Of a stretch of DNA of 64,000 bases, positions 1 to 13,856 are shown piece by piece. Below the pieces are notes generated by a model. It was not told the DNA's origin. It saw only the letters and a program-made list of their open reading frames with translations, and did not search any database. The first letter of the stretch is position 1. Each line of letters starts with the position of its first letter. Where the stretch lies: contig VZTG01003216.1 of NCBI GenBank assembly GCA_013397845.1, positions 1 to 64,000 on the forward strand. The letters run 5' to 3'. The DNA is from Melanocharis versteri. Lineage: Eukaryota; Chordata; Aves; Passeriformes; Melanocharitidae. The translations under genes were made by a program, and so were the position numbers.

Positions 1-1710
1 AACCTCTCGGTCTCCGACACACAACCTGTAAGAAAGGCATATAAACTATCCTGGATATATCACAGAGAAAGAAAAAGTATTTGTATTTCAAAATACAAGT
101 GCTGGGTTTCAGTGCTGTGCAAACTGATGCTTCAGATAAGAAGCATGGCATTAGTGGGGGTTTTTTGCTGGTGAGGTGCCTTTATCCTGATATAAGTCCC
201 AGATATTAGCACAAAGAATTACAAGGGGGAAAAAATGATGCTAATCCTGTGTATCAGCAGTATCTAACCTGCGAAGCATAAATATTCATGTAATCACTTT
301 GCAGTTACCTGGTAACCACGAAAAAGCACACATAGAAAATGTAATTACAGGGCCTCCATACACTCATCTTAAATTATCACCTGTAGCCAGGCACATATCA
401 TTAGATACTAGATTCTCTCTTAGATCAAAATCTCATGTTCCTAGTTTCTAATTTGAAACAACTATCTCCTTATTGCCAAGCAACAAAATCTAAATGGAAC
501 CACATAAATCCTACTTCACAACTCAGTTAAAGAAATGTGATTACAGATCTGGAAGCAGATGCAGATATTACCGGGAAAGGAATGGTGGCAGAAGCCTACA
601 GGAAGCAGTTGATGCTTTACAGGGGTCATTTGTAGGGGAACACATAGGAACAGAGTTTCCACTGTTATGCACTTCAGAGTATGTGGTGCAGAGAGGAGGT
701 GAGAGACCAGATTCCTATTTTTAAGTGCTTTGGAGGTTTTCAGAAGGAGTCTGTTTCCATTGTTGAGTTTTAAATATTGTCTAAGCTCACAGGGAACAAT
801 ATACATTTTCACTGCTTTTCCCTTTGAGTCCTTTCCTCTTGTGAGGAGGTTCATGCTCTTGGCTTGTCCAACAACTGCCTTTGCTTCCATGTTGGAGGGG
901 GTGGGATGAGTTGAGATGAGGTGGAGATGTCATTTTACATGCTTATCCCAACAAAAGCCAGAAGAGATGTAGAGAGATATCCTAGAAGTGCTCTGAACAC
1001 TATAGGCAGGAGAGCAGGTGCTGCATGAATCTGGGTCATTTTAGGAAAGTCAATCTGTAGATGTACCATGAAAATGTCCTCAGTGAAGGGTCCCTTTTGC
1101 CCAGCAGGACACTGTTGGGATGATGACAGGTACAGCATCCCTGGGGTGGCTCAGTGTCCTCGGCGCAGCTGATGATGAGCCAAAGTATCAGTGAGCCCTA
1201 ATGCATGTACACACCAATCTTCTCCAGAAAAAATCAGGTGTTCTTACCAGGCTGGATGGGTGTGGAAAAAAAGATATTCTTCTCCAAACCCCAGAGAGAA
1301 GGTGTTAAAGTCACAGGCAGCAGCTGTAAGGGGATGGAAGGGATCAGGGACTCACATGACAGCAAAAGTAAAAATATATCCTGCTGCATGCATTCAGGAA
1401 TACAAATAATAATTCCTGCGGGGAACACATATTGTGGCAGAAGCTATCAAGAAATAAATTCAGAAACACAGGGATGTATTTGCAAACACTCTTAGTCCAG
1501 AAAAACTGAAATCAGGGACAGACACTGATCATCAGTTCCTGGTAGTGACCAAGGGAGTGTTGAGTGATGGTTCTGCTCCAACAGCCTACCCATTTTCTGC
1601 CCTTGGTATTGTTGCTCCATCCCAAATTGCTTGCTCCTAAAGGGAGAAGGCAGACAGAAAGCAGGATTTCTCTCTAAGGCATTTATCGTTCTGTGATAAA
1701 CCATTCTTTG

Positions 1711-2056
1711 AGCCCCTGCCAATGCCTAAAGGGGCTCCAAGAGAGCTGGAGAGGGACTTTGGATGAGGGCCTGGAGGGACAGGACAAAAGGGAATGGCCT
1801 TCCACTGCCAGAGCATGAGGTTAGATGGGATATTGGGAAGAAATTCTTGGCTGTGAGGGTGTTGAAGCCCTGGCACAGGTTTCTCAGAGAAGCTGTGGCT
1901 GCCCCATGCCTGGAAGTGTTCAAGGGCAGATTAGATGAGGCTTGGAGCAACCTTGGTCTAGTGGAAGCTGTCCCTGCTCATAGCAGGGGGAGGAATGAGA
2001 TGATCTTTAAGGCCCCTTCCAAACCAAACTATTCTGGGAATCTATGATTCTATGAT
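1711..2056 (+). mobile_element. CR1 LINE 3' fragment
   Basis: This is a 5'-truncated CR1 copy. It has the usual 3'-region wording (gggctccaagagagctgg, then a ctgtgagggtg block and a cctggaagtgttcaagg block) and ends in the tandem tail ATCTATGATTCTATGAT. Open frames across it on both strands are decayed and are not genes. Confidence 0.9.
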
Positions 2057-4367
2057 CCATGTGTAGGGTGAAAATTAGGAGTGAGAAGTTATTTTTCTGC
2101 TTTGAAGGGATGGCCTTTTATTTTGTTAGTTTCCACTTCCTGAAATCTGAACATGCAAACACACACAAAAATGCACCAGAAAAAAAGCTATCCACTCAAA
2201 AAAGACTGAGTTTGAGAGAACCACCCAATTTAATTTGAAATCCAACTTTTAAGAGTTATTAGTGTTCATATTTTTGTGTGAAAAGAGTGCTTGCCCAATG
2301 AAAAATGATGCAAAAAAAAGAGGTCAAAATGTTCCTTTACATGAATGTGCAGACACACAGACCCTGGACATTGTCTGAATGTGCCTGCTTAATTTTAACT
2401 CGTGATTGTGCTGAAGTCAGGACTCTGAAAGGAGTTTTCATTTTAATGAAAACTATACTTTCTTTGGTTGTGAAAATAAAAGTTTTGACTAAGACTTTAT
2501 GATTACGCAATTTATGATGCTGGGACCAAATTATAAATGCAATTTGTGTATCGGGAATCTCCTTGAAATTTCAAATAAATTTGATATATATGTTTTCCTA
2601 ACTGAGTTTGGTTTTGGGCCATATTCTTCATTTTTTTTTCCATACTTTAGTAATTGGAGTCTTTCTTACTGCACGCTTCAGATCTGATCCCTTTCTTTCA
2701 AACTAATGCAGTTTTCCTGAGAAAAAAAAGAAGACAAAACTCATTCTAAGAGCTGTACTTTTTCCATAGCTCTCCATCTGGTACGTGATCTGTGATCATA
2801 CCTCCATGTCATTATGCTTGTAATGTTTATTGGAAAAATCAATCTTTAACTTTAAGACTTTACACAGGAAATATTAAAGTAAATTAGGACCCTATACATC
2901 CATTTTCAAATTTCCTTTCAACCTCATAGTACCTACTTCTTTCATTAAAAGAATCAAGATTTTTTTTCCCCCCAAGCCCTTCCATTTTTGTATAATTGAC
3001 AAAATCTCCTGGAAATACAATTTGCCCAGCCACCTTCCTTATTATCTCCAGCCTATATTAGCAGCTAAGCGGTTGCTGACATTCCCTTTCACTTTTAGTA
3101 CTAAGACTTCATGAAGCTTATGCAGAATTTATATACGAATGTCAACTCATTTTTGAAATATGTACTAGGAAAAGATCAGCCAATTTCTGGCCACCTGCAT
3201 TTCAGAAGGTATTGGCTGGTATAAAGTAGTGTGTGTATATGTATACAATCATTTTAGGAATCCACACATTTTCTGGGCCAGAATCCAAGGGCTTATAAAG
3301 TAGTTCAGTCAGTTATGACTGGATGGAGAGCTAGATGGAAAACACCATTCTCAGAGGGTTTGGGTGCATGTGAATTTCTTTCCAAAACTGATGCATTGGG
3401 GGTCATTAATTTTACTTTTGTTTTGGTGGATGAAATGTTGCTCTTCCGGATACTCTCGGGGAGCAATGTGAAGCCGCATTCAGTGAAGACAGGACCCTCC
3501 AGCCCCCACTGATTCCTTCTAGCACTGAGGCTGAACACAGCCCATTCATGCGGCTTCTGGATTGGGACAGGAATACTGTGACAAACAAAGCTTTTAAAAA
3601 ATATGATATTGCAGTGACAGTTTTGGTTCTGAGAACAGATGATAGCCTCATGGGATGAAGCCACTGAGACAGACCAGGCAATGAAAGGAGAAAATGCAAA
3701 GGACTCTCCAGCCTCTGGTTCTCCCTCCAGGTCTGACCCTGTGCTGCTCAATTCTGTGCAACCTTTGCCACTCAGAGCTAGAGAAACAAGGAGAAATTTA
3801 TGCAATGCTGACTTCGTCCCTTTGTTTTTGCACTTTTAAAAGGGGAACAAGGCTACTTTGCAAATCCAGTCAGGCAGGTAGATCTGTTTGCAACAGAGCT
3901 GTCTCCAGGTGGAAGGTGCTACGGAGGAGTAAGACATTCTTGTTCTTCACTATTGATATTTGATCCCTTTGATATAATTAGAGCTGACATGTCCTTGAGG
4001 CTTCTCATGGAACCAACTTATCTTCATTATCCTAAGAAAAAGCTGTGTTTAAAACACAGCTAAGCGGTACTAGGCTGTCTTTAATGATGCCAATGGGAAG
4101 TTGCATAACGTTAAAATAAAGTTTATAATCAGACCTCTCTTTTAAAAATTGTGGGACCACATCCATCAGCTCCTTTTCACAACAGAGCAGACACCATAAT
4201 AAATAGATGGAAACAAAACCACATGCTGCCATGAAATGAGACTGAACATCAAAACCTACGAGGGAGAGCCAGATTCAGCGATGCCTTTAGGTGCTAATGT
4301 GGTTCAGCTATTTGCAGGGTTTGAGGGACCACCACGACTCTCAGAGCCCCATGATGTGGAGCCTGAT

Positions 4368-4438
4368 GGGAAGTTCTGGGAAGTTCTGGGAAGGGAAGGG
4401 AAGGGAAGGGAAAGGAAAGGAAGGGAAGGGAAGGGAAG
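4368..4438 (+). repeat. GGGAA/GGAAA microsatellite
   Basis: It starts as two copies of gggaagttct and continues as about ten GGGAA or GGAAA pentamers. It is purine-only on the plus strand. Confidence 0.9.
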
Positions 4439-6631
4439 ATGCAATTGGTACGCCCAAAAGGCCTGAGCAGGTGGGTTCCATAACTGGATGGGAAAAAGGC
4501 TAATTGCCAAGATGAACTTTCAAGGATTAAATATTTGCCCTGGTGGAAAACCGTATCCATGGTGTCTCTGCAGCCCTGTGCTAGGGAAGGTGAGATGCTG
4601 AGCCAGCCCCTCTGCAGGACTCACCATGACTCTTTGCACCCTGAGATGGGAAAAATTAAGCACATCCATTTCCAGGATGGACAGCTGTCTATATGTGGAA
4701 AAACTCAAATTATATAGCGCAAAACAATGCTGGACTGCAATAATTTTTCATAATGTGGGTCTAATAAAGTGGAGGTGCAGCCTTTTCCAACATTAAGTAA
4801 GGAAAAAAGTAGTAAAGATTCTGGATCTCATCTTTGTTATTATCTGGCCATAAAGGGAGACAAAACATTTGTGAGTTTCTTGCAAATCCCAGCTCCTGAA
4901 CTGCCACTCTAGACCCTGGGTTTGCAATAAGTTTGGTCCATTGTTTCCAGGACCTCTTAAAAAGACAAAGGAGAAATTATATTTGGCTCCAGCAGAAAGT
5001 GAGAGCTGAGAATGAGAAAATAAAGCAGAAATGATCACATTTTATTGTCTTACTCACCCATGGTTTCTTGAGTTTGGTATGACTTATGGAAGCTTTGATT
5101 TACACTGGTGCAAGTTTTATCTGCTGCTGTCTTGGCCAGTTCATTCTTAATACTGAGACCTGTGGGCCTCTGCTGACTTTTTTGGTTAAATAAATTAAAG
5201 GAAATATAAACATTAATGGAAGTCACTTTATTTATGGCTAGATTGGAGCACTGTCTCTTACACCATGGGTCCAATCCAAACCCCATTAATGCAAAGCTTA
5301 CCGACATCCCTGAATCAGGCCTTGTCTTTGGGCTTTTCATTCTCACTATGAAAGGAACAGTTAAAAATAATTTTAAATGAGATTATATTATCCCTCAAAA
5401 GCCATCCTGCACAAAACTTTTAACCCTTGTCACCCCTGGGGAGGCAGAGCATTTGGGATGTTTTAGTGGCGGTTGTTTGAAGGCTAAAGATATTCTTCCC
5501 ACAGCGATGCCCCCCCGCCCAGCTTTTCCTTTCCATGCCAACCATCCCACCCTTTAAATATCTCCTCATGAAGCTTTTTGCAATGCATCACATACTGTTT
5601 GTGGCCAAACACATTTTTGGCTCTTCTGTATGATACAGAACCTAATTCCAGCTCTTCAGGCACTTTCTCAGATTATTTCTTGCCAAAATTTTACTTTTTT
5701 TGGCCTGGTTGAATGAAAGAAAGCTTTCTGCTGCTTTTATTTTTGTTATTTTTATTTTATTAATTATTGTTTATTTAGAGATGCTCTCTGCCACATATAT
5801 CTCTGCCAGCAGTATAACTGCTGGCTTGCCATTCCAGTGTCTGCCTTAATGTGCTCTGATCTGCTCCTTCCCTGGCTCACCTTCTCCAGTTTAAAAAAAA
5901 CAACCACCAAACCACCAAAACAAAAAAGAAAATGAAACAACAACCAAAGAACATTGCATGCGCCTTTTGTGCTGAAGGAAAAAAGAGCAGAAGACAGAAG
6001 AACAGGGAAGTACAAAATGTTTAAAAAGTGTAAAAATATAGGAGTTGTCCCACAGAGTATTAGGATGAGCTACTAACTGAAGATGTTATGTTTTCACGTG
6101 GAAAGTTCTGGATTGTTCTTGTTGCAAATGCCTTACTGTTAACATAGCTGTGGGAGGGATAAACAGAGCAGTGAGAAGAAGTAGCTCCTCAGTGAATATG
6201 AATTATTGTAGTTTATCAAGGCTGTGGCTTTTCACAACTGGTCATGTCCTGTTGATATTAGTAGAACTTTTCCCCTGAGCCAGTCAGGGACTAGATTCAG
6301 AAACTGAAAGACAAGAAGAAAGCATTGGGTTAGATCTCCAGTCTGGAGAGGGACAGGGAATATATCCCAAAATGGTTACAGCATAGAGCCCTCAGCCTCT
6401 GTGTGAATACATCCTTTGGGATGACATCTAAACTTCTTGGGTTTATAGGCAGGGTGGTTCTTCCCAGCTGTGCCTGTTAAAGCATGTGCACACCCATGCG
6501 CTAGCTGTGGCTCTGTCAGATTAGGCAGATATAATAATCCAGCAGATTGGAATAATTCACAAAGGCCTGATACCTCTGTGTCCATGTTTAAATACTATTT
6601 ACCAGCAGTTAAGGGAGGTGATTCTGCCCCT

Positions 6632-6990
6632 CAGCTTGGCTCTGGTGAGACCCCACCTGCAGAGCTACCTCCAGATCTAGAGACCCCAACATCAGAAGGA
6701 TGCAAAACTGCTGGAGTGAGTCGAGAGGAGGCCGTAAAGATGCTCTGAGGGCTGCAGCCCCTCTGTTCTGGAGATAGGCTAGGAGAGCTGGGGGTGTTCA
6801 GCATGGAGAAGAGAAGGCTCATGGGACACCTCATTGTCTTTTTGTACTTAAAGGGGGTTTATAAAAGAGTGATTTTTAACATGAGCAGATAGTGATAGGA
6901 GAAGGAAAAACTTTTAAACTGAAAGAGGGTAGATTTAAGTTCGATATTTTCAAGAAATTATTTACTCTGAGGGTGGTATGATATTAGGTT
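6632..6990 (+). mobile_element. Old CR1 LINE fragment
   Basis: It carries CR1 phrases such as ggctctggtgagaccccacc, tgctctgagggctgcagccc and catggagaagagaaggctc. It is strongly diverged and lacks the octamer tail, so it is an old internal fragment. Confidence 0.75.
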
Positions 6991-8547
6991 GTATTATTTC
7001 TTATTGAATTTAGTATAACAACCTTCACTTCCAGGGAAAACAGTATGTTGGGCAGGTGGGGTAGTATGTCCCCTGTAGGACTCATGTCCCAAGCCTCTGT
7101 GAGCTGATGAAGCAGCATTATAACTCCAGTGAAGTCATGCCGGTATGACCACCCCCTGTCAGGCACATCCTCTAGAGACATCTCGACTTTTGCTTAACCC
7201 AGCTCACAAGGGTTGGTGGGGACAAGGGATGGACATGGGGTCAGAAGAGACGATTGTGTGTGCTGTCTTCAGGCTTTTGTGGCCACTCCACATTGCAGCT
7301 CAGCTTCCATGTTCATCAGCACTGGTGGCTGTGAGGACATGCCCAAGTAAGGTGGCTCAAACAAGACCCCGTTTCTTTTCCCCATTATTTCACCTTAATG
7401 AACTTCCTATACTCATGCTGAAAAGCACTTGACTCTGTGAACAAAGTGACATATGGCTTTCAAATATGCCTTGTATTTGGCTGAGGAGAGAACAAGCTTC
7501 ATGAACATTTACCCCACAGAGTTCCTCACTTAAAATATTTTCACGAATATTTGTTCTGTAAATTCCGTGCAATTAAGTGAATAAATGATATGTAGCAGCC
7601 GTTGTTTTTCAAGAGCAATGATACTAGGCAGCAAAAGGAACAAATGCCTACCTAAGCTTTTGTGCCAGCCTATAATTAATCCTTGAAATGGCTCTGAAAT
7701 AAAATTCAAGTAACTCAATGCTAATTCAGGCCATGAATCCTTACTACAACCTTAAAAGTGCTATACTTTGCTCAGCACCTATTTCACAATGTTTTTATGA
7801 TGAACATACCCCATTATGGAAGACAAACCAAAGCCTGTAATCCGGTGTTTGTTGGTAAACAGAAAACCTAACAGAACCATAAGGTTGAGAGAAAGAGAGA
7901 AATCACACCAGGATAACAGAGAAATCACTCAGGGGAAAAAAATCACTGCTGTCAACAAAAAGGATTCATCTCAGGTGTTTTCCTGGCAGTTTAGGATAAG
8001 AGCAAAACAACCAAGCCTGGGTGCTTCTAGGAAAGGATGAAAGGTTTTCATAGCATCCCCTTAAAGATCATTCTTTAATGCAACCAATTGAAAAGGAAGA
8101 TAACTCAGGCTGGGTATCTCAAGAATGTCTTAAACATGTCTTAAGGAATGACCACATAAATCAGAGACAGAGTTCTTGTGTGCTGGCCTCCCAGCAGTGC
8201 AATGAGATGAGGAACTCTGGGTATCCACAGTTGTGTCCCAGCGGGGAGAAACTGGCACCTGGAGTATAAGCAGGGACTAAATTGGACATGGAAGCTTGAA
8301 AAGTAGACCCCACTTGTGCTGTACAGATTTGCTTCAAAATTTATGTTTCCAAGTCAGCATAGGATTGAGACAGATATATGAATTGACTCCTGTGGAAAGC
8401 AAGGAAGATTTCAGGTAAAAATATAGAAGTCTCGTGTTGTCTATGGTTTATGATTACATATCCCAGGATATATTTAGGAGAAGTTTTCCTTGTCCAAATT
8501 GTTCCAGTCTGAGTTTCAAAGAATGGTACCTTCTTTGCTACCTTCTG

Positions 8548-8578
8548 TGCTACCTTGCCAGAGTTAGGCAAGGTAGCA
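8548..8578. repeat. Perfect 12-bp inverted repeat (hairpin)
   Basis: The left arm is TGCTACCTTGCC at 8548-8559 and the right arm is its exact reverse complement at 8567-8578, around a 7-base loop. No T-run follows that would suggest a Pol III unit. The function is unknown. Confidence 0.8.
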
Positions 8579-8848
8579 GAGTAGTCGAGACTTGACTCTT
8601 GTCTAGGTAGGTCATAAGGTGATAATGCCATTAATCCCCTTTCTGCCATAAGTTTCCATCAAAAAGCAGCATTTTTCACAGTTGCAAACAGAAATACTTT
8701 GCTGAGCTGGGGCACTGCAGTTTGCTTTGAGATCCTTCCCCATTCTGGGGGTTGTACATTCTCTGCTCAAGGCCGTGGATGGCAACTAACCAAGGTGACC
8801 CCTGGCCCATCTCAGTCTTGTTTTGCTTTGCCTAGTCTAAAAATGTGT

Positions 8849-9160
8849 CATAGAACCATAGAATCACTGAATCATTTGGATTGGAAAAGATCTGTAAGGT
8901 CATGGAGTTCAACCATTCCCCCAGCACTGCCAAGCTCACCACTAACTCATGTCCCCAAGTGCCACATCCACACATCTGTTAAATCCCTCCAGGGATGGGG
9001 ACTCCACCACTGCCTTGGGCAGCCTGTTCTGGGGCTTGGCAACGATTTTGAGGAAGAAATTTTTCCTAATCTCTAATCTAAACTTCCTGTGGCACAACTT
9101 GAGGCCATTTCCTCTTGTTCTATTGCTTTTTACCTGGGAGAAGAATGTCCTTTCAGTAGA
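8849..9160 (-). mobile_element. CR1 LINE 3' fragment, minus strand
   Basis: It begins on the plus strand with the reverse-complement CR1 tail (catagaaccatagaatcac). It then follows the CR1 3' consensus backwards through cactgccaagctcaccac, gcagcctgttctggggct and gaggccatttcctcttgttc. The copy is 5'-truncated. Confidence 0.9.
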
Positions 9161-12100
9161 GAGAGTTGTGTCTGGATCTTAAGAAATATTCAGCCCCTTT
9201 GGTCACAGATGGGTTTGCAGAGATGCTCAGCTCCCACTTAGACTACAGAAATCTTATTTTTGAAGTATTGGAAGCATTGGAATATCTGCTTAGGAGATAC
9301 AGTAGCAGGGATGGCTGCCCTAAGCCCTGCAAAAGCTCCACCCTCTTTTTTGGAAGTCAGTCTTGTCTGAAAACCTCTCCAAAAGCGCTTTGGATAACCT
9401 GGCCCTCATGCTGCCTTGCATGCGATCCTCCCAAGACCCACTGACTCAGAGCAAAACCTGGCACAGCTTTCTCCTGCTTCCTGCTTCACATCACAGAGTC
9501 TGAATGAATGTTGGGATCAGAGACTAGAACAAAATGGGGCAGAAACAGGCATGTCTAACAAATGTCTTGCTTATGATGAGGTGTTTCTACTCTCAGCCAG
9601 CAGCTGCAAAGCAGAGACCATAATGAAAGGCACCCCCTTGAACATTTTACATTATTCCTCCTATTCCAAAAAGTCTATTTAGGCATTTTATCCTTTCCAG
9701 CTGGTGTAATTCTCTCCACTTTTGCAAATCACTGCTATTAATTATGCACCCACAGCTAATCCCACCTGCAAGGAGGACTCCAGCTCCAGCACTGCAGCAA
9801 AGGAGGGGTTACTGGGCTTCTTCAGGGAAGGGAAAGCACTCCTCCACCCTGAAGGGAGCATTCAGCTTTGGAGAGAGGAGTTGACAGCTGTTTTTTATTA
9901 GCCTTTAAAAGGCAGTGTTGGGGTAGGTGTGGGACCTTTGGTCTGGAAGAGAAGCATTTTCTGGTCAGTCCCAGGGCTGGAAGGTCAGGCTTGAGTGGTC
10001 TCCAGCCAAAAGGCACAAAAGTCGAGGAACTGCTTTGATTTTCCTCTGGCTGGTGATGGGAGCTGGGCTGGTGCAGTGGGACAAGGATTGGTCACTGTGT
10101 GGCTTGGACTGGGCATGGACTGGGCACTCCTACAGCATAGGTGATGAGTGATGATATTAAAGACAAGGCGAGGGAGACCAAACCCACTGAAATTTAGGGA
10201 AAATGGATTGTGGCTACACCTTTACAGGCAGGTAATTGGGATGCTAGTGCACAGAAATGTCTGCTATTAAAAGGCAGGAGGAAAATAAAGGCAGAATAAC
10301 TCTTCAGGCTCACATTTCACCTCGGAAAATGCTATAATTTTCTGCAAGATGTCTGGTGGAGGAGAAATCTCAGGTTGCTGCAATCTTGCTTATTTACAGA
10401 GGTGGCCTTGCATGCCAGAGGAATGACAAAGAGTGGCCTCATCCCCTTGTAAAGCTGTCCGTGCTACAGGTACAAGGCAGTTTGCATATGGCCTCTGTAG
10501 GATGTGGCCTTCATCTCTAGGGTTTGGGCACTACAAGAAGAACCACAGAGCTTTTGCCTCCCTCTGACTGCAATATCTTGGAACAAGAACCTTTGTGTAA
10601 TTTACCTTAGAGCTGCCAGGCATTGCTGAGGCACAGCCAGAGCTGCACCCCCTCCATGCACGATGAGGTGTGGCTGTGATAGATGCTCACACATCTCTCC
10701 TCTGCATCTGCAGGGATGCTTCTTGGCATTCCAGTCCCTGCTGGGTCCCTGCCAAAGTGTTTTCTTTTATTAACCAACTGCCTGGCTTCAGAGCAACATC
10801 ATGTTAAAAAAAAAAGTTCACATATCAAAAGCTATCGTCTTCTTCCCAGAGATGTGGCACTTCTCTCTGGATGCTGTACAGATTAGTTTTGTACCAATGT
10901 ATTTGCCCCTCAGGAGTATCAATGCTTGCTATGAGGCAGTCCAAAGGAATGACTCCTCAATTATGTTCCCTGTCCTTGATTTAATTTGGAAGTACTTCAC
11001 TTATTGAGTCCTTACTTTTTCATATATGCTCCTGCTCTTCAGCATTTTGCAAATCATTTTAGCATCAGTCTTTGCTTGCTCTCCCTGTCAGAAAACAAAG
11101 TATGTGGGTGAATATTCAAAATTCATATGACAATAATTTAGCTTATTTTTAGTAGGTGGCAGAGCCTTTAAAAAAAAGTCCTTATCAATGCTTGAAATTG
11201 AAACTTAGGGACCCAGTGAAAAACTTGTATCTGCTTAAACTAGTAAATAAATAGGGTCAAGGGCACAAACCTGGTCACTGACCTTTAACTTATTACTATA
11301 CATCATTCCTCACCAAAAAACCACTCACTAAAGTCAACGTAGGGCTTGGAGGATTTAAGAGAGATGTTTCCTGATGCAGAGTGTGGGTAATGGAGCTTAG
11401 TTTTCCATTCCAGTTGTGCTTCGGGACAGTAAATGGCTGCTAGCGCCAAGTTATTTATATTTGTAGCTAGATCCTGTGCCTCAAGATGGCCAGAATACTT
11501 GTTTAAAATGTAGGAATGGCATCCTGTCACATGTTCTGTCACCTTCCAGCCATCGGTCTCAAATAATTAAAAAAAAATTCCTTGGGAGCATTTATCCATG
11601 GCTCCTTTGGCTGCCATATGAAGAACACACACACTAATGCTGGGTGAAATGCTACTCTAACCCCTGTGGGAGGATGATAGCTTTTGTAGTTCATTCATAA
11701 CACACAGCATCTTGAAACTTACTGATGGAACCGTAATACCACACTCCACAATACACACAATTGTATCATATTATTAAATATTTGGAGAGTGCCATGACTC
11801 GGCACACTGCTGTAGAGATTTTTTAAATGAAGAAGCATGGCCCTCTGCTCCAACAGAGTTTACAGTTGGGTCCTGGAACTGCAGATGTATAATATTATCC
11901 TGAGTCATCCATGGAGGGTCTTCTCCTGTGGGGGGGATTGAAGAAGAGAGAGTGAGGAGATACACACATGAAAACAAATGATAAATGGAATGCTACCGAA
12001 GGGTGCATGGGTGGTCCTAGGGCATTAGTAACAGAATATGCCTTTTTTGTGTCTGTGTGGTTGGCTGAAATCCAGTTGAGTTCAGCACCTGTGTGGTATC

Positions 12101-12314
12101 TTGCTCTCAATGGCAGAGATATGGTTTATACAGCACTAGTCTGGGGAGGTCTGCAATAGATTTAGGACTTTTGCAAGGGATTGCAGGACTCCTTGAGTGA
12201 GAGTCACTTTTTTGAGTTACATTTGAAGTCAGGGACAAGTGTGGCTGAAGTCTGGGTGCATGGAGTCTCACCTGTGCTACCCATGGTAGCTTTTGAGACT
12301 GATGTCAGTCTTCT

Positions 12315-12672
12315 AAGACTCAGGGGAGACCTTACCACTCTCAACAACTGCCTGAAAAGACACTGCAGGGCGGTGGGGTTCAGTCTTTTCTCCAAGGTAA
12401 CAAGCAATAAGACCAGCAAAATAGACTCAAGTTGCACCATGGGAGGTTAAGGTTGGATATTACAAGAAATTTCTTCCCCCAAAGGGTTGTCCAGCCCTGG
12501 CACAGGCTGCCCGAGGCAGTGTTGGAATCCCGATCGCGGGAGGGATTTAAAAGCTGTGTGAGTGTGGCACCTGGGGACATGGGTTAGTGGTGGGCTTGGC
12601 AGTGCTGGGGGAATGCTTGAACTTGGTCATCTTGTAGGGCTTTTCCAACTGAAACGATTATATGATTCTGCG
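12315..12672 (+). mobile_element. CR1 LINE 3' fragment
   Basis: CR1 3' sequence with aggggagaccttaccactctc, ccctggcacaggctgcccga and gacatgggttagtggtgggc, ending in a degenerate tail (gattatatgattctgc). Confidence 0.9.
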
Positions 12673-13778
12673 TCCCAACTCCATAGACACTCTTCGTAAA
12701 TCCCGCAAGGTAGGTTTGGAGAGGTCTTCAAGTTTCGGAGGTTAGCTGGTGCAACAGATGACAATAAAGCCTTATTTTACAGTTGTTATTTTTCTGACAT
12801 GCTAATGAATTTCTTACAGCACCCCAAAGGTATTTCTAAAGATTAGCAAGAAGATGATTTTCCAAACATTTATGTCTAATAACTACGTCAATTTGGAAAT
12901 GCAATCCAGAAAATATCATCCAGCTGCCTCCACTTCTATTAATGGATGGATACAGCCACACTCTATGTAAAATCTTCCTTTGCAGTCTGCAAAGCCAAAG
13001 AGGGTTGTTTGCTCAACATCCACTTGCTTCCCCAGGACTTAAATGCCAATGGGAAGCCCCAGCTCTGGTCTGTTAATTGTCACACTGGTGTAACCAGTTC
13101 TGTTTTATGAAAATCCCCTGAAAAATGGTGAATCATTGTCTCCTGCTGATAAAAATGGTAATAGCTTTGACCCACAGAAGCAGTAGGAAAGGTAATACTG
13201 CTAAACTTTTAGATTTAGATTACTGGTTTGGCACCCAGGTCCTGTGAAATAAACCCTCACATGCACACCTTGGCAGCTCCCTACCTCCCAGGAGCCCCAA
13301 AAGCAGCCACGCTTTGCCACCAGACCCACACCCCAATCTGTGCATGAAGAGCAGGAGACAAAAATCTGCAACAATTCAACAATGGACTTCCTTGGTTCAT
13401 CAAGGCACTTAGAACACAACATGTCACATAAAGAGTATTTAAATATGTGCTGAAATAGTTTGGCATATCAGGGCCTGGGAGCTTGCCTGTGCACAAAATT
13501 GTCTCAGATTAAAGGTTTGGAATGGTTTTAAACTTCCCAAGGCTCTTCCTGAATAACTCCCTGTATGCATGTGGACAGTGCAGGGCATATTTATCCTATA
13601 TCTTTTCTATATGCACCCTTCTGGTTTCTCACTCTTTGTCCCACCTTTTCACTTGTATCTCCTATGTCCTTCTGTCCTGATCAACACATGGACAAGCAGC
13701 TCCCATGGACACTGCAATGAATAGATACTGGTACTCCAGTGCCATTTCTTTAATGATTCCCCCACATGTCAGACATTC

Positions 13779-13856
13779 TTTAGTGGTGGCCCTGGCAGTG
13801 CTGGACTCAATGATCTTACAAGAGTTTTCTAACCTTAATAATTCCACGATTCTGAG
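13779..13856 (+). mobile_element. Short CR1 tail fragment
   Basis: Only the last ~75 bases of a CR1 remain: tagtggtggccctggcagtg, then a gatcttacaagagttttc block and a tail ending ccacgattctga. Confidence 0.75.
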
